Below, in pieces: positions 7,861 to 17,054 of a DNA stretch of 64,000 bases. Position 1 is the first letter of the stretch, and each line of letters opens with the position of its first letter. The translations under genes and the position numbers were made by a program. The notes under the pieces are model-generated. The model did no database searches and had not been told where the DNA came from. It saw nothing but the letters and a program-made list of their open reading frames with translations. The DNA is from Puniceicoccaceae bacterium K14 (GTDB taxonomy: Bacteria > Verrucomicrobiota > Verrucomicrobiia > Opitutales > Opitutaceae): the NCBI GenBank assembly GCA_022538095.1, contig JAKYXN010000022.1:1-64000 (forward strand), read 5' to 3'.

Positions 7861-8439
7861 TTAAGGTTGAATGACCTTTTGGCGAAGGAGTTCGAAGAAG
7901 CAGCGGGCGCAGGCTTCTACGTCGGCTAGGGCATCGTGGGCATCGTCAAAGGTTTCGTTAAAAAGCTTGGAGTATAGCTCATCAAGTCTTGGCCATTTGT
8001 AGGAGCCGTATTGTCCGGGGATTTTGCAGAAATCCGTAGTTGTATCTTTTGTGCAAATACGAGTAGGTCGGTTTTTGGACTTTAGGCCGATTCGAAGGAA
8101 TTCAGCTCCTACGACGTTGTAGTCGTAGCTCATGTTGTGAGCGACGAGGTATTTACTCGATTCCAGTCGATCTCTGAAGTCTTCAAGCGCTCCGGTGATT
8201 GGGATGCCTTCTTTCTCTGAAATCGCCTGATCGAAGCCGTTTTCAATCCAGAATTTTTCTTTAGGAATTGTCCAACCATCGGGTTTGATCAGGTCTACTT
8301 GTTTATTGACCAACTTGAAATCAGAGTCGTAGAAGGCCCATGCGAGTTGGATTACTCGGGGCCAATTATCGAGCTTTTTCATTGGAGCTTTCCAGTCAAG
8401 GGGAAGGCCAGTTGTTTCGCAGTCGAAAACTAAATACAC
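7861..8439 (-). CDS. 3'-5' exonuclease, DEDDh (DnaQ/RNase T) family
   Basis: 192 residues. All catalytic positions are visible: VFDCETTG (Asp6, Glu8), VAHNMSYDYNVV (Asp106) and DDAHDALADVEA (His168, Asp173), the DEDDh arrangement. There are no further domains, so this is a stand-alone proofreading-type or RNA-trimming exonuclease. It starts 16 bases after the purC stop and is probably co-transcribed with it. The substrate cannot be read from the sequence. Confidence 0.88.
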   Translation of the reverse strand: MYLVFDCETTGLPLDWKAPMKKLDNWPRVIQLAWAFYDSDFKLVNKQVDLIKPDGWTIPKEKFWIENGFDQAISEKEGIPITGALEDFRDRLESSKYLVAHNMSYDYNVVGAEFLRIGLKSKNRPTRICTKDTTTDFCKIPGQYGSYKWPRLDELYSKLFNETFDDAHDALADVEACARCFFELLRQKVIQP

Positions 8440-8455
8440 GCTTTTAGTCGTTTAG

Positions 8456-9382
8456 TTATCCGGCGTTTACTAAGCGAGTATACACTTCCAAGTAGCGATT
8501 TTGGGCCCGCTCGATAATTTTTGGAGGAAGTTCTGGACCGGGTGCGGTTTTGTTCCAATCTTCGAGGGTCTCTAGATAATCGCGAATGATTTGTTTGTCG
8601 AAGCTGGCCGGGGAGCTTCCCACCTTATATTCCGCGGCATCCCAATAACGTGAGGAGTCAGGGGTGAGGACCTCGTCGATAAGATAAATCGTTCCGTTAT
8701 CATCTAGTCCGAATTCAAATTTTGTATCGGCCAGAATTATACCTGCTTTGGCAGCCAGTTCGTTGCCAAAAGCGTAAAGTTCCAAGCTGATCTTCTTTAC
8801 TTGATCGAAAACGTCTTGTCCGACAATTGCTGCAGCTTCGTCAGAAGTGACCGGCATGTCGTGTCCTTCATTTGCTTTAGTAGTAGGCGTGAAGATTGGT
8901 TCAGGAAGTTGAGAGGCCTGCTGCAGACCTTCAGGAAGCTCGATACCACAAACGTGACGATCTTTTTGGTAGCCGCTCCAGCCGGAACCTGCTAGGTAAC
9001 CACGGACGACGCATTCGATTTCGAGTGGTTTGAGTTTTTTGACGGCCATACTGCGTAGGCAATCGCTGTCGTCGAGCTTGAGACGATCTCGCAGTAATTC
9101 TTCCTCGTTTTCTAAAATGTGATTGGGAGCGATGTCCTTTGTTTTCTCGAACCAAAAGTGGCTGAGTTGGGTAAGAATCATACCACGGCCGGGAATGCCG
9201 CCAGGGAGAACAACGTCGAAGGCGGAGATTCTGTCGGATGCTACTAATAATACGCTATCGTCGAGATCGTAGATTTCACGCACTTTGCCGCTCGCAATCT
9301 TAGGAGCAGTTACGGTGTCGCTAATGTCACGCACCGGTTCGCTAGGGAGAGCAGCCTTGAGGTCTTCACCAGAAATAATCAT
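8456..9382 (-). CDS. purC: Phosphoribosylaminoimidazole-succinocarboxamide synthase
   Basis: 308 residues, the long form of SAICAR synthetase. Signatures: SGKVREIYDLDDSVLLVASD, RISAFDVVLPGGIPGRGMIL, the ATP/aspartate-site block IECVVRGYLAGSGWSGYQ, and IIDEVLTPDSSRYW-like IYLIDEVLTPDSSRYWDA. It joins CAIR and aspartate in de novo purine synthesis (step 8), using ATP, in the cytosol. It begins 78 bases downstream of the GTPase/GAP1 operon on the same strand and leads the exonuclease gene. Confidence 0.97.
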   Translation of the reverse strand: MIISGEDLKAALPSEPVRDISDTVTAPKIASGKVREIYDLDDSVLLVASDRISAFDVVLPGGIPGRGMILTQLSHFWFEKTKDIAPNHILENEEELLRDRLKLDDSDCLRSMAVKKLKPLEIECVVRGYLAGSGWSGYQKDRHVCGIELPEGLQQASQLPEPIFTPTTKANEGHDMPVTSDEAAAIVGQDVFDQVKKISLELYAFGNELAAKAGIILADTKFEFGLDDNGTIYLIDEVLTPDSSRYWDAAEYKVGSSPASFDKQIIRDYLETLEDWNKTAPGPELPPKIIERAQNRYLEVYTRLVNAG

Positions 9383-9460
9383 ACGGCGAATGTAGCGATG
9401 CGCATTGGCGAGGGAAGCAAAAATAAAAAAGTAAACGACGCGTTGTTTCTACCCCTCGAC

Positions 9461-12400
9461 TTATTCGCCGTCGTTCTTTTGTAGAATTGGAGGCAAGTGC
9501 TCGGAGAACTCTTCGGAGGAGAGGTTCGAGCCGGTTATGAAGAGCGTTTTTTGTAGGATGTGTTCGCTGGGCTTGTCTTCGAATTGGTAAGCGATCAAAG
9601 GAGAGTAGGGTGCCGGGGCGCTTTGCTCACTGATGGGTTCGTATCTACCGGTTAAGGCATTCGCTGCCCAGAGCTTGAAACCTTCAAATCCTTCTCCCCG
9701 TTGAATTTGGCCGCCTTCGTCTGCGTATCCAGCAAAGTTGTACTCACCTTCGAAGGCAAATTGGTACATGGTAGCAAAGGCGCGGGCTTCTTGGGCAAGA
9801 TCCTTCTTCGAGGAAAGGCGGAAGTATTCGCTGAGATCGTACGATGGGGCAGTTTGTTCGATGTTTGAGAGCCATTGGCGTTTGTTGATATCGCCTCTAG
9901 TAATGATGCTAAGCTTTTTGATTTGCTCCTTGAGTGAGGGCGATAGTGGCATGCCCCATTTCCAAGGATTTAACTTCATGAAAGTGAAAAGCTGTTGTTG
10001 CCAGTATGCTCGGAAGGCCGGAGCGAGTGTGCGGGCATCGTTTAGCTGATCGATAAGATCGATGGCAGTGAAGCGGGGCGCTCCAGCCAAAATTTTCAGA
10101 AGGGTTTCTCGGATTGTCTTTTCGTAGTATTGAGATTCATCGGACACGGCTGATGGCTCGTAAAAGAATCCCCAGAATGTTCCATCTGGGTGGCTGAGGA
10201 AATTCATTTCTCTAGCTTCTTCTTCTGGATCGCCGGCTTCATCGAAGCCCCTAACTTTAAATGTGTAATTGATACCTGTTTTGAGGCCAGTTTCGACTTT
10301 GGATACCGGATCGTAGAGGAAAATTGTGTATTCGTCGCGAGCGATGGTAGAGCCTTCAAAGTACTTGACCTTGGTTTCGTAAATCGTCTCGAACATTGCA
10401 TCATTAGCGAGACGTTCGAGGAAGACGCGTTCTACGTCGTTTAGAGATGGTTGGTCTTTGCGGTAGTCAAGAGTTGTAGAGAATGTGTCCCAACCTTCTT
10501 GGTCGTTGGGCATGAGAGCTTGGAGCTTGAGGTCTTGTAGGCTTGGCTTGTTCTTTAGGACCAACGCGATATCGGTTTTTTGATTTTGCGGGAGAATGTC
10601 AAAACTTTGAATGCGTTCGAGTTCGGCGATGTATTCATCATAATCCTCGGCTTCGTCTAGTTTGTTGAATGTCGAAGCAAGGGCTCCCCATTTGGAATCG
10701 GCTAGTAGTAGGCTTTCTTGGGCGGATTTGATTGTAGCGTTGTTGTTCGCTAGGGTTGGAATACTTGAATGAGCGGCTATCAGTGCCTGTAGCTGACCGA
10801 TTTTTCCTTCCGCTTTTTGTGCCTCGGTTAGGAAATCCTTTTTGTTGTTGGCAGCGACGGCACCGTCGACATGTCGTTGCATTTGAGATACGGCTATTTC
10901 TACCTGGCGTTTGATCTTCGCGATTTTCTCCTGCTGGCTTTGAGCAAGTAGGCTTTTTACATCGTCGATACGTTTTTGCGTAGCCTGACCGAGGTCTGAG
11001 GCTAGGTTATTGCGAGCGCCCTCGGCACCCTGAAGCAATCTTTGTGTTTCGGCCAAGCCTTCTTTATCGAGATTATTGAGAGCTTGTTGCTCTAATCTGT
11101 CAGCGAGTTGGGCAAAGTCGTTATCAAGCGTTGTTTGTTGGCCGATCCACGATTGGAGTATTTTAGATTCCTGAACCAAGTCGCTGGAGTTGTTGGCGCT
11201 TTCAATTGCTTGTTTGTGTTTTTTTAGCGTCGAGGTTGCTTCTTGGAAGAGGAGCTCTGACTGAGCTTCTTTAACCGCGATGTATGCCTTGTCGTAGGCG
11301 TCTTGCTCAGCCGCTTTTTGGTTCATCGAATTCATCATCCAAAGACCAGCGACTATGGCTAGGCAGGCGGCTAAAGAAATGAATACGATAAGTGGGACTT
11401 TACTTTTCTTAGCCCGCTTGAGCGTTTCGGTAATTTCTGCTTGGAGCTTAGGAGAAATTTGATTTCCGAGGCGTTTAGACTGCATCTCAGCAGACTTGAG
11501 TCGCTCAACTGCATCAGGTAAAGAGTAGGCAAAGGTGCCGCTTGCGGCTTTATTGCTCTTTTTCTCAATGGCTGCGTTAACGTCCGAAATGCATTTTTGA
11601 ATACGAAGATTGGCTTCGTAGGAATTGCGTTTGTGGCCGATCGAGTTTCCTGCTTTTTCGAATTTTGTTCTGAGATCGGGATCGATGTGAGCCCGCATAT
11701 CGGTGGTGGCTAGCATGTAGTTGCATGCTAAATAGCTGCGTTCCGCGGCTTGCCATTGCTCGTCGCTGTCTATCTCTTTTGCTGTTTCAATTGAACTAGC
11801 GACGCTTTCGGTAGCGGCTTTAATCTGTTGAGCTCGTTCTGATTCGATTGCGCTTTGAAAGGGTTCGGCATCATCGGGAAATTTTAGGCCAGCTGCTTGA
11901 TATTCTTTAATGACATCAGCAGGGCTTTCCGCAGGAATGAGTTCTTCTGAAATTTTATTGAGAGAGCCTTGGGCCTTGAGGGTGAGTTGGTCTTTGAGGC
12001 GCTCGCATTCCGTCGTAGCGTTGTCGGAATCCTCTTGGTCGGACTCGGCAATCGCTTTTATAATTGGATAGGCTTCGAGTGTTTTCTTGGACCGTAGGCG
12101 TTCACGGTATTCTCCGTACAGCCACTCTTTTTCATCTTCAATGTTTGTTAATTGGGAGCGTAGGGTGGAAGCTTTTTGAAGGTCTAGAGTAGGAGCTATG
12201 GCCAGGAATGTATTTTCGCATTGTTCCTGCCATTGGGCTAATTCGACAAAATCGAGGATGTCGCACGTATCCAAAAGTCTAGGCGATTTTTTTTCTTCCA
12301 AGTAGGCTGAGAGGAGGTCATCCGCATCTAGTTTCTGAATAGCGTGTTCGAGTCGAGCGTTTGCGTCTTTGACTGCTTCGGCAAACTGCCACGCTAGGAT

Positions 12401-12478
12401 AGCTATTTCTTGGCCTCCGGATTCGCCTTTGAGGGCGGTGCGGATACGTTTAACGATGCGGGCTGCTTCGAATTGCAT
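9461..12478 (-). CDS. Large membrane-anchored coiled-coil protein of a GTPase/GAP1 operon
   Basis: 1005 residues, third gene of the operon. Residues 1-360 are charged and helical (cytosolic side by inference). One clear transmembrane helix lies at 361-381 (VPLIVFISLAACLAIVAGLW). Residues 390-600 are Gln/Ala/Glu/Lys-rich with coiled-coil periodicity. The last 350 residues look globular, with aromatic-rich segments such as GTFWGFFYEPSAVSDESQYY, AYWQQQLFTFMKLNPWKWGM and FAFEGEYNFAGYADEGGQ. I do not recognise a named family. It starts 3 bases after the GAP1 gene stop, so the two must be translated together. A scaffold or effector linked to the GTPase and GAP1 protein is the likeliest role; this is inferred from context. 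Confidence 0.7.
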   Translation of the reverse strand: MQFEAARIVKRIRTALKGESGGQEIAILAWQFAEAVKDANARLEHAIQKLDADDLLSAYLEEKKSPRLLDTCDILDFVELAQWQEQCENTFLAIAPTLDLQKASTLRSQLTNIEDEKEWLYGEYRERLRSKKTLEAYPIIKAIAESDQEDSDNATTECERLKDQLTLKAQGSLNKISEELIPAESPADVIKEYQAAGLKFPDDAEPFQSAIESERAQQIKAATESVASSIETAKEIDSDEQWQAAERSYLACNYMLATTDMRAHIDPDLRTKFEKAGNSIGHKRNSYEANLRIQKCISDVNAAIEKKSNKAASGTFAYSLPDAVERLKSAEMQSKRLGNQISPKLQAEITETLKRAKKSKVPLIVFISLAACLAIVAGLWMMNSMNQKAAEQDAYDKAYIAVKEAQSELLFQEATSTLKKHKQAIESANNSSDLVQESKILQSWIGQQTTLDNDFAQLADRLEQQALNNLDKEGLAETQRLLQGAEGARNNLASDLGQATQKRIDDVKSLLAQSQQEKIAKIKRQVEIAVSQMQRHVDGAVAANNKKDFLTEAQKAEGKIGQLQALIAAHSSIPTLANNNATIKSAQESLLLADSKWGALASTFNKLDEAEDYDEYIAELERIQSFDILPQNQKTDIALVLKNKPSLQDLKLQALMPNDQEGWDTFSTTLDYRKDQPSLNDVERVFLERLANDAMFETIYETKVKYFEGSTIARDEYTIFLYDPVSKVETGLKTGINYTFKVRGFDEAGDPEEEAREMNFLSHPDGTFWGFFYEPSAVSDESQYYEKTIRETLLKILAGAPRFTAIDLIDQLNDARTLAPAFRAYWQQQLFTFMKLNPWKWGMPLSPSLKEQIKKLSIITRGDINKRQWLSNIEQTAPSYDLSEYFRLSSKKDLAQEARAFATMYQFAFEGEYNFAGYADEGGQIQRGEGFEGFKLWAANALTGRYEPISEQSAPAPYSPLIAYQFEDKPSEHILQKTLFITGSNLSSEEFSEHLPPILQKNDGE

Positions 12479-12481
12479 TCT

Positions 12482-14599
12482 TTAATGGGATGAAGAGATC
12501 TTTTGCGGAGCGTTGAGTATTTCTTTGGGGATGACAACCCAATCTTGCTCTTCTGAGGAATTCGCTACTAAGGCTTCTAAATCGGCGAGTAAATTGTTGG
12601 CGGACTGGAGTTGTTTGAAGCTCTCGTATTGGCTTTTACTAAACTCGGATTGGTAGGCGCTAAGGGTGGTTTTGCTTTCTTGTAGTTGTTCGACAGCGTA
12701 ATTTAATAGAGTTTGCTGCATGAGGTCATCTTTGACAAAGGTTGCTTTCCAAGTGTCCGCGATGGTTTGCCACTCGAGTTGTGTTTGCATGTCTGTGGGT
12801 CTGGCGATCTCTAGAAGCCGTGTGGCGTTTGTTTGAATAGTTGAATCCGGCTTGAGTGTATTGAGAGTTTCGGTGAACTCAGGGCTTCCTTTGAACTGGG
12901 CGTAGCGTGGGAGCATGTATTTCTCAAATAGTGACAGAAGGTACTGATTGTAGGAAAGGAGGCCGGGTAGGAGAACTCGTCCTGAATTGTCGTAGGTGAG
13001 GTAGCGGTTGCTGTCGTCCAGCCCAAATGCGTGGTGAATGGAAAGGAGATCTTGGAGGTTTTCTTGTTTTGCGATCGATTCCTTTAGCTCATTGAAGGAG
13101 ATGATTGAATTCCACGCCTTTAAATCCTTGGTAATAGTGGAGTCGCGGCTGCGTCGGCGTATTTCTTTGATGGCGATCTCGATATCGGCTGCGACGAATA
13201 CGATTGGACTAAGGCGGCCTTCGATCGGGGCGGAGTTGATCGAAAGACTTTCGAGAGATTGGATGATGTCGAGTAGCTTTTGTGGCAGGAAGCTGAGGTT
13301 GAGCTCGGCTAGGTATGTGGATAGCTCGTTGTCGATTTCGACCTGTCGAGGGCGGAATTTGAGATATTCCGGGGGAAGGGCGAGCGCTGGAGTGACTGGG
13401 TAGGGCTCTCCTTGGGAACTTCGTACTGCTTCGCTGAGGAATTGAAGGGTTTTTCGTGGCTCGGTATCTCCGAGTTCAGCCAGGGTGTTGGCGAGCACTG
13501 TAGCTTCGGAGCTGCGTTTTAGGAGCTCTCTTTGGCGGTGAAGTAGGAGCCACTCTTGCGTTGTCTTGGATTGTAACTGGCGCCGTTCGCTTTCCTCTTG
13601 AGCTGCTTTTTCTTCCGGAGTGAGCTTCTGCTTTTGAGCAGCGATACGCATTTTTTCAACCGGTTCTTTCATGTAGACAAACTGATAGAAACCGATGGCG
13701 ACGCAGATTAAAGTTCCGGCAATGATCGCCAGATTCATCGTGGAATTAAAGCGTGACTGGGTCCATTTTGCTTTGGGACGTTTACGATCCCGACGGGTTA
13801 GCTCCTTGGGTATTTCTACAATCGGAGAATTTGGTTTCCGAAGCTTTTGTAGGGTGTTTTCGTGGGGTTCCTCTTCTAGCTCAGGCTCTTCTTCTTGTTC
13901 GGGGTCTACCCACGGTTGGCCTTCCGTATCGATTTCGTAGGGGAGCTCTCGGTTCTTCCAATTGCAGGACCACGCGAAACTGTCTGGGTTGTCGGAACTG
14001 AGGAGATGGGTGCTAAATGGGATTTCCCATTTCTGATCGTTCGGGACGTGGAGAAGGTGAAGCCGTATCCAGGCAGCAGCGGCCAGCTCTTCGCCTGGAG
14101 AAAATATTAGGGTACGCTTCCAGACGAGGCCGTTGACAATAAGGTCGGGGAATTCGTTCGGGTGATTGGAGATAACTCGTTTTGTATCGAGTTTTTTGAT
14201 ATCAAATGCATCCTCTAGTTCGAGTATTCGAGGCAGCTCATTCCATGAGTCGCGCCAGCCTCTCCAGCATAGGAGAATAGTCATTGGGTCGGGCAAGAAA
14301 CCAATTTCCCGTGGCAAAAATGCCAAGTGCTGGGCGATGTGGTTGTTACGCTTGGAATAGTCGACTCCGGAATCTTGGATGCGAGAAAGAATGTGGTAAG
14401 TGCCGCTGCGTAGTTCGCAGATTTCGTATCTCAGTACAGTCGGGCTAATCGCTCCACTGACGCTTTCATAACGGCTCAAGCGCTCGAACTCTTGGATCAA
14501 GTCCAGAGGAGCGCTGCGATCTCGAGCGACACAGCAAAATCCAGATTTGCCGGGTTCGAGGCCACGCTTGGCGCTTGTATGTATGTATTGGTGGGACAC
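12482..14599 (-). CDS. GAP1-N2 (GTPase-associated protein 1) domain membrane protein
   Basis: 705 residues. The N-terminus HQYIHTSAKRGLEPGKSGFC, then VARDRSAPLDLIQEFERLS and GTYHILSRIQDSGVDYSKRN, matches the GAP1-N type 2 domain as I remember it (tyTSarrGL.pG.sGFctVa ... YhvLSRi.D.G.DYsgR). Residues 235-250 form an acidic linker. A transmembrane helix lies at about 287-308 (MNLAIIAGTLICVAIGFYQF). Residues 320-700 are helical and charged. GAP1 proteins are named for their fixed neighbourhood with conflict-system GTPases; the biochemistry is unproven. It starts 6 bases after the GTPase stop and ends 3 bases before the large coiled-coil gene. Confidence 0.8.
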   Translation of the reverse strand: MSHQYIHTSAKRGLEPGKSGFCCVARDRSAPLDLIQEFERLSRYESVSGAISPTVLRYEICELRSGTYHILSRIQDSGVDYSKRNNHIAQHLAFLPREIGFLPDPMTILLCWRGWRDSWNELPRILELEDAFDIKKLDTKRVISNHPNEFPDLIVNGLVWKRTLIFSPGEELAAAAWIRLHLLHVPNDQKWEIPFSTHLLSSDNPDSFAWSCNWKNRELPYEIDTEGQPWVDPEQEEEPELEEEPHENTLQKLRKPNSPIVEIPKELTRRDRKRPKAKWTQSRFNSTMNLAIIAGTLICVAIGFYQFVYMKEPVEKMRIAAQKQKLTPEEKAAQEESERRQLQSKTTQEWLLLHRQRELLKRSSEATVLANTLAELGDTEPRKTLQFLSEAVRSSQGEPYPVTPALALPPEYLKFRPRQVEIDNELSTYLAELNLSFLPQKLLDIIQSLESLSINSAPIEGRLSPIVFVAADIEIAIKEIRRRSRDSTITKDLKAWNSIISFNELKESIAKQENLQDLLSIHHAFGLDDSNRYLTYDNSGRVLLPGLLSYNQYLLSLFEKYMLPRYAQFKGSPEFTETLNTLKPDSTIQTNATRLLEIARPTDMQTQLEWQTIADTWKATFVKDDLMQQTLLNYAVEQLQESKTTLSAYQSEFSKSQYESFKQLQSANNLLADLEALVANSSEEQDWVVIPKEILNAPQKISSSH

Positions 14600-14605
14600 G
14601 TTCGC

Positions 14606-16390
14606 TTATTGAGAGGAACTGAGTGTTGGGGAAATTTTGAACTTGTCACCTATGATTTTACTTAAAGCCCAGAGAGCGGGTTCGGTTACTAGGGTTGGAT
14701 CTATCAATTCAGGCACGGGCGCGATTTTGCCAGCGAGGGGGCCTTCGTGAATTTCCGTAGGCGAATGGCCAAGCGGAGAACTTGGAAAATACATGGTTTG
14801 GCTCGATATAGATTCGGCGTTGGCTACGATGGTTGGGCAAAGGCGAAGGAGGAGTTCGCGTACGATCTTTGAGTTGGCGGAAATGTCTTCGTCACTGAGT
14901 GGCCTCTCTTTGCTCGTGCGTATTTGGTCGGTTGGTAGGAGATCTTTCCAGAGGTCGTATTTGCCTACGATTATTGCGAGGGGCGTATCGATGCGCTCGT
15001 AACTTTCCTTGCCGCGAATTTTTTTCACGCGAATCCCCATTTCCGAGAGAATAACGTCTTGTTCGTCAGTGCTCTGGGTTGAGAATTGAATGTTCTGCGT
15101 GTCAGCTAGCGCTTTGCGGAAGGGGCGACTGGTGGCGGGGTCGAAGAGGAAGAAAAGAGCGGATGAAGCGGCTACGTGGAGAGCTCCTGGGGAGTCGTCG
15201 AGACTGACTGTAGGTTGGAAGTGTTCGCCCGCGTTGTCGTAGAATATGAGGGCAGCTCGCTTTTCAGGATTGCTCAGGTCTTGGAGGTTATAGACGAAGG
15301 GCCGTGGGAGCGGGACGAGTTTGCCGTTGCGCTTGAGGCGCTCGTACATGAGGCCTTCGAAATCGGTTTTGGAAATAAAGGCGTCTTCCGGCGTTGTGGC
15401 CGAAAATAGACGATTTTTCATTTCGTTAAGGCCTATGTTTCCATTCGGGTCAGCGTCTTGTAGGTTGGTCCCGAAGTGTCGAATCAAGTCCTCCGGCAGG
15501 CACTTTAGAAGTATCGAAAGGTAGTAGGATTTTCCGCTGCTTGGGGCTCCAACCAGTGAGAAGATTAGTTGGTCTTGGGAAAGAAATGAAGGGGGGAGTC
15601 GTCCTCGGCAATGAGGACATGCGAGGTCGAGACTGACCAGTCCTTCGGAGTCCAATGCTTGGCCGAGATCGTTGAAACGTTCGGCTTTGAAGCGGAGTTT
15701 TACGTGCGATCCGAGTTCGGGGTCGCCGATCAGGCTATCGTGGGTGGCGATGTTCATGACATCGCTGATGGCAAAGCTTTTCCAGCAATTGGGGCAAGTG
15801 TGGCCGGATCGTGGATTTTCCAAGGAAGCGGCATCAACTCCGTAATCGGTTTTCTGCGGAGTGTCTTGGTTCTCGACGTTTTCCGGTAGAAGTTCGTAAA
15901 GGTCCGCTAGATTGAAGGAGGCATCTACCCCTTGAGGGGAGACGAGGTAGTTACTCAGCGGAGTGAATTTTCGGCTGAGTATGGCGCGGTTGAGATGCTC
16001 GTCGGTTATCTTAAATTGGTTGATCGGAGAATCGCGCTTGGAGACTATCCAAGTGCTGGAGGAGAAGGACTCGCTGAATGGGCTCTCTGCTCGAGAGATT
16101 GTCAGTGCTAAAATGTGCCCGTGGAGTGTGAGCGAATAAAGGCGGTCAAGGGTCAGCAGGCGACTGGTCTCGACGGGGTCACCGTCTAGAAGCGGGAGGT
16201 TATTTTCGTCGAGCGATTCGATGAAAAACCGTTTCTCGATTTGATTGATACGGCAAAGGGGGGAGCGTTGACCGCTTTTTGATTTTCCATTGAGGACGAC
16301 AGGTAGTTCGGAGACCGGTGTAATTTTACGACTGAGGCAGTCGCCAATGAATACGGTGGCAGGTCGTCTAAATATGTTGAATAACCCCAT
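14606..16390 (-). CDS. Zinc-ribbon P-loop GTPase of a conflict-type operon
   Basis: 594 residues, first gene of the three-gene operon. Residues 10-110 look beta-rich, possibly FHA-like (weak). Two CxxC pairs, HTCPNCWKSF (Cys199, Cys202) and LACPHCRGRLP (Cys258, Cys261), should form a zinc ribbon. The GTPase domain follows: Walker A GAPSSGKSYY (281-290), switch II/Walker B FYDNAGEHFQ (Asp385) and a base-specificity motif VGKYDLW (475-481), where Asn of NKxD is Gly. DNAGEHF and the FLFDPATSRPFR stretch recall the TRAFAC-like double-GTPase (DO-GTPase) families paired with GAP1 proteins. GTP rather than ATP use is inferred from the motif. Confidence 0.78.
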   Translation of the reverse strand: MGLFNIFRRPATVFIGDCLSRKITPVSELPVVLNGKSKSGQRSPLCRINQIEKRFFIESLDENNLPLLDGDPVETSRLLTLDRLYSLTLHGHILALTISRAESPFSESFSSSTWIVSKRDSPINQFKITDEHLNRAILSRKFTPLSNYLVSPQGVDASFNLADLYELLPENVENQDTPQKTDYGVDAASLENPRSGHTCPNCWKSFAISDVMNIATHDSLIGDPELGSHVKLRFKAERFNDLGQALDSEGLVSLDLACPHCRGRLPPSFLSQDQLIFSLVGAPSSGKSYYLSILLKCLPEDLIRHFGTNLQDADPNGNIGLNEMKNRLFSATTPEDAFISKTDFEGLMYERLKRNGKLVPLPRPFVYNLQDLSNPEKRAALIFYDNAGEHFQPTVSLDDSPGALHVAASSALFFLFDPATSRPFRKALADTQNIQFSTQSTDEQDVILSEMGIRVKKIRGKESYERIDTPLAIIVGKYDLWKDLLPTDQIRTSKERPLSDEDISANSKIVRELLLRLCPTIVANAESISSQTMYFPSSPLGHSPTEIHEGPLAGKIAPVPELIDPTLVTEPALWALSKIIGDKFKISPTLSSSQ

Positions 16391-16976
16391 AGGGAAAGTG
16401 TCTGGGAGCAGGGAATTTTTAAAGAAGCGACGTTTTAAGGGGAAAGGTGTTGAAATGGCAAGTGCCTCTAACTGTAAGTCTTAAAATGAGCTCGACCGCT
16501 GTTCGAGAATTGTTGGAAGCAGTGCTCTTCGACGCTCTCAGGCTGGCTGATAAGCCTTTCTTAGGATTCGTAAGGCTATCGTTTTGTGAGGAACAGTGGG
16601 ATTGAGGCCAATCGAATGCCCGAGTCGCGGTGACTTTCAAAGGAAATATGTTGGTGATAAGGTCGAATGAGGATCTACCGAATCGCATCATCGATGCTTT
16701 TAGGCGGGCTTTGGAAAATATTGTAGAGCGACTCTAGAATCGTACTGCTCAGTAGAGCGATTGAAGTGATCTCAAGGCCTTGTTGCAGCAGGGTTTTGTA
16801 AGGTGTAGAGTGACAGTGGTTTAGAGCCAAGGATTGGTGTGAGGGGCAAAAAAGATGGGTTTTGAAGTTTCGTTTGAGAGTCTCTGAAAAAGTTTTTTCA
16901 GAGGGAAAATTAACTTTTTTCAAAAAAAGCCTTGCGCACCCAACTTCGATTTCTAAGTTCACCGACTCTTACATAG
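16391..16976. other. 586-base intergenic region before tRNA-Glu
   Basis: No convincing gene. The two open frames here lack family features. Near its right end is a palindrome CTCTGAAAAA (16882-16891) with TTTTTCAGAG (16894-16903). A TTGCGC hexamer at 16932-16937, with A/T-rich sequence about 17 bases on, may be part of the tRNA promoter. The left part must hold the promoter of the GTPase operon, which starts at 16390. Confidence 0.5.
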
Positions 16977-17054
16977 GCCCCGTTCGTCTAGCCCGGCCTA
17001 GGACACATGGTTTTCATCCATGCGACAGGGGTTCGAATCCCCTACGGGGTGCCA
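16977..17054 (+). tRNA. tRNA-Glu: tRNA-Glu (anticodon TTC)
   Basis: A complete cloverleaf: acceptor GCCCCGT (16977-16983) with ACGGGGT, anticodon stem CATGG/CCATG around the loop TTTTCAT with anticodon TTC at 17013-17015, T arm GGGGTTCGAATCCCC, and an encoded CCA (17052-17054). The first acceptor pair is G-T. The 3' half doubles as the integration core of the islands to its right and remains functional because the island restores it. The minus-strand integrase frame ends inside the anticodon loop. Confidence 0.97.

Noticed and set aside
16419-16962. Two open frames (90 and 95 codons), minus strand
   Set aside because: No start context, low complexity and no family resemblance; they overlap the likely promoter region of the tRNA and the GTPase operon.
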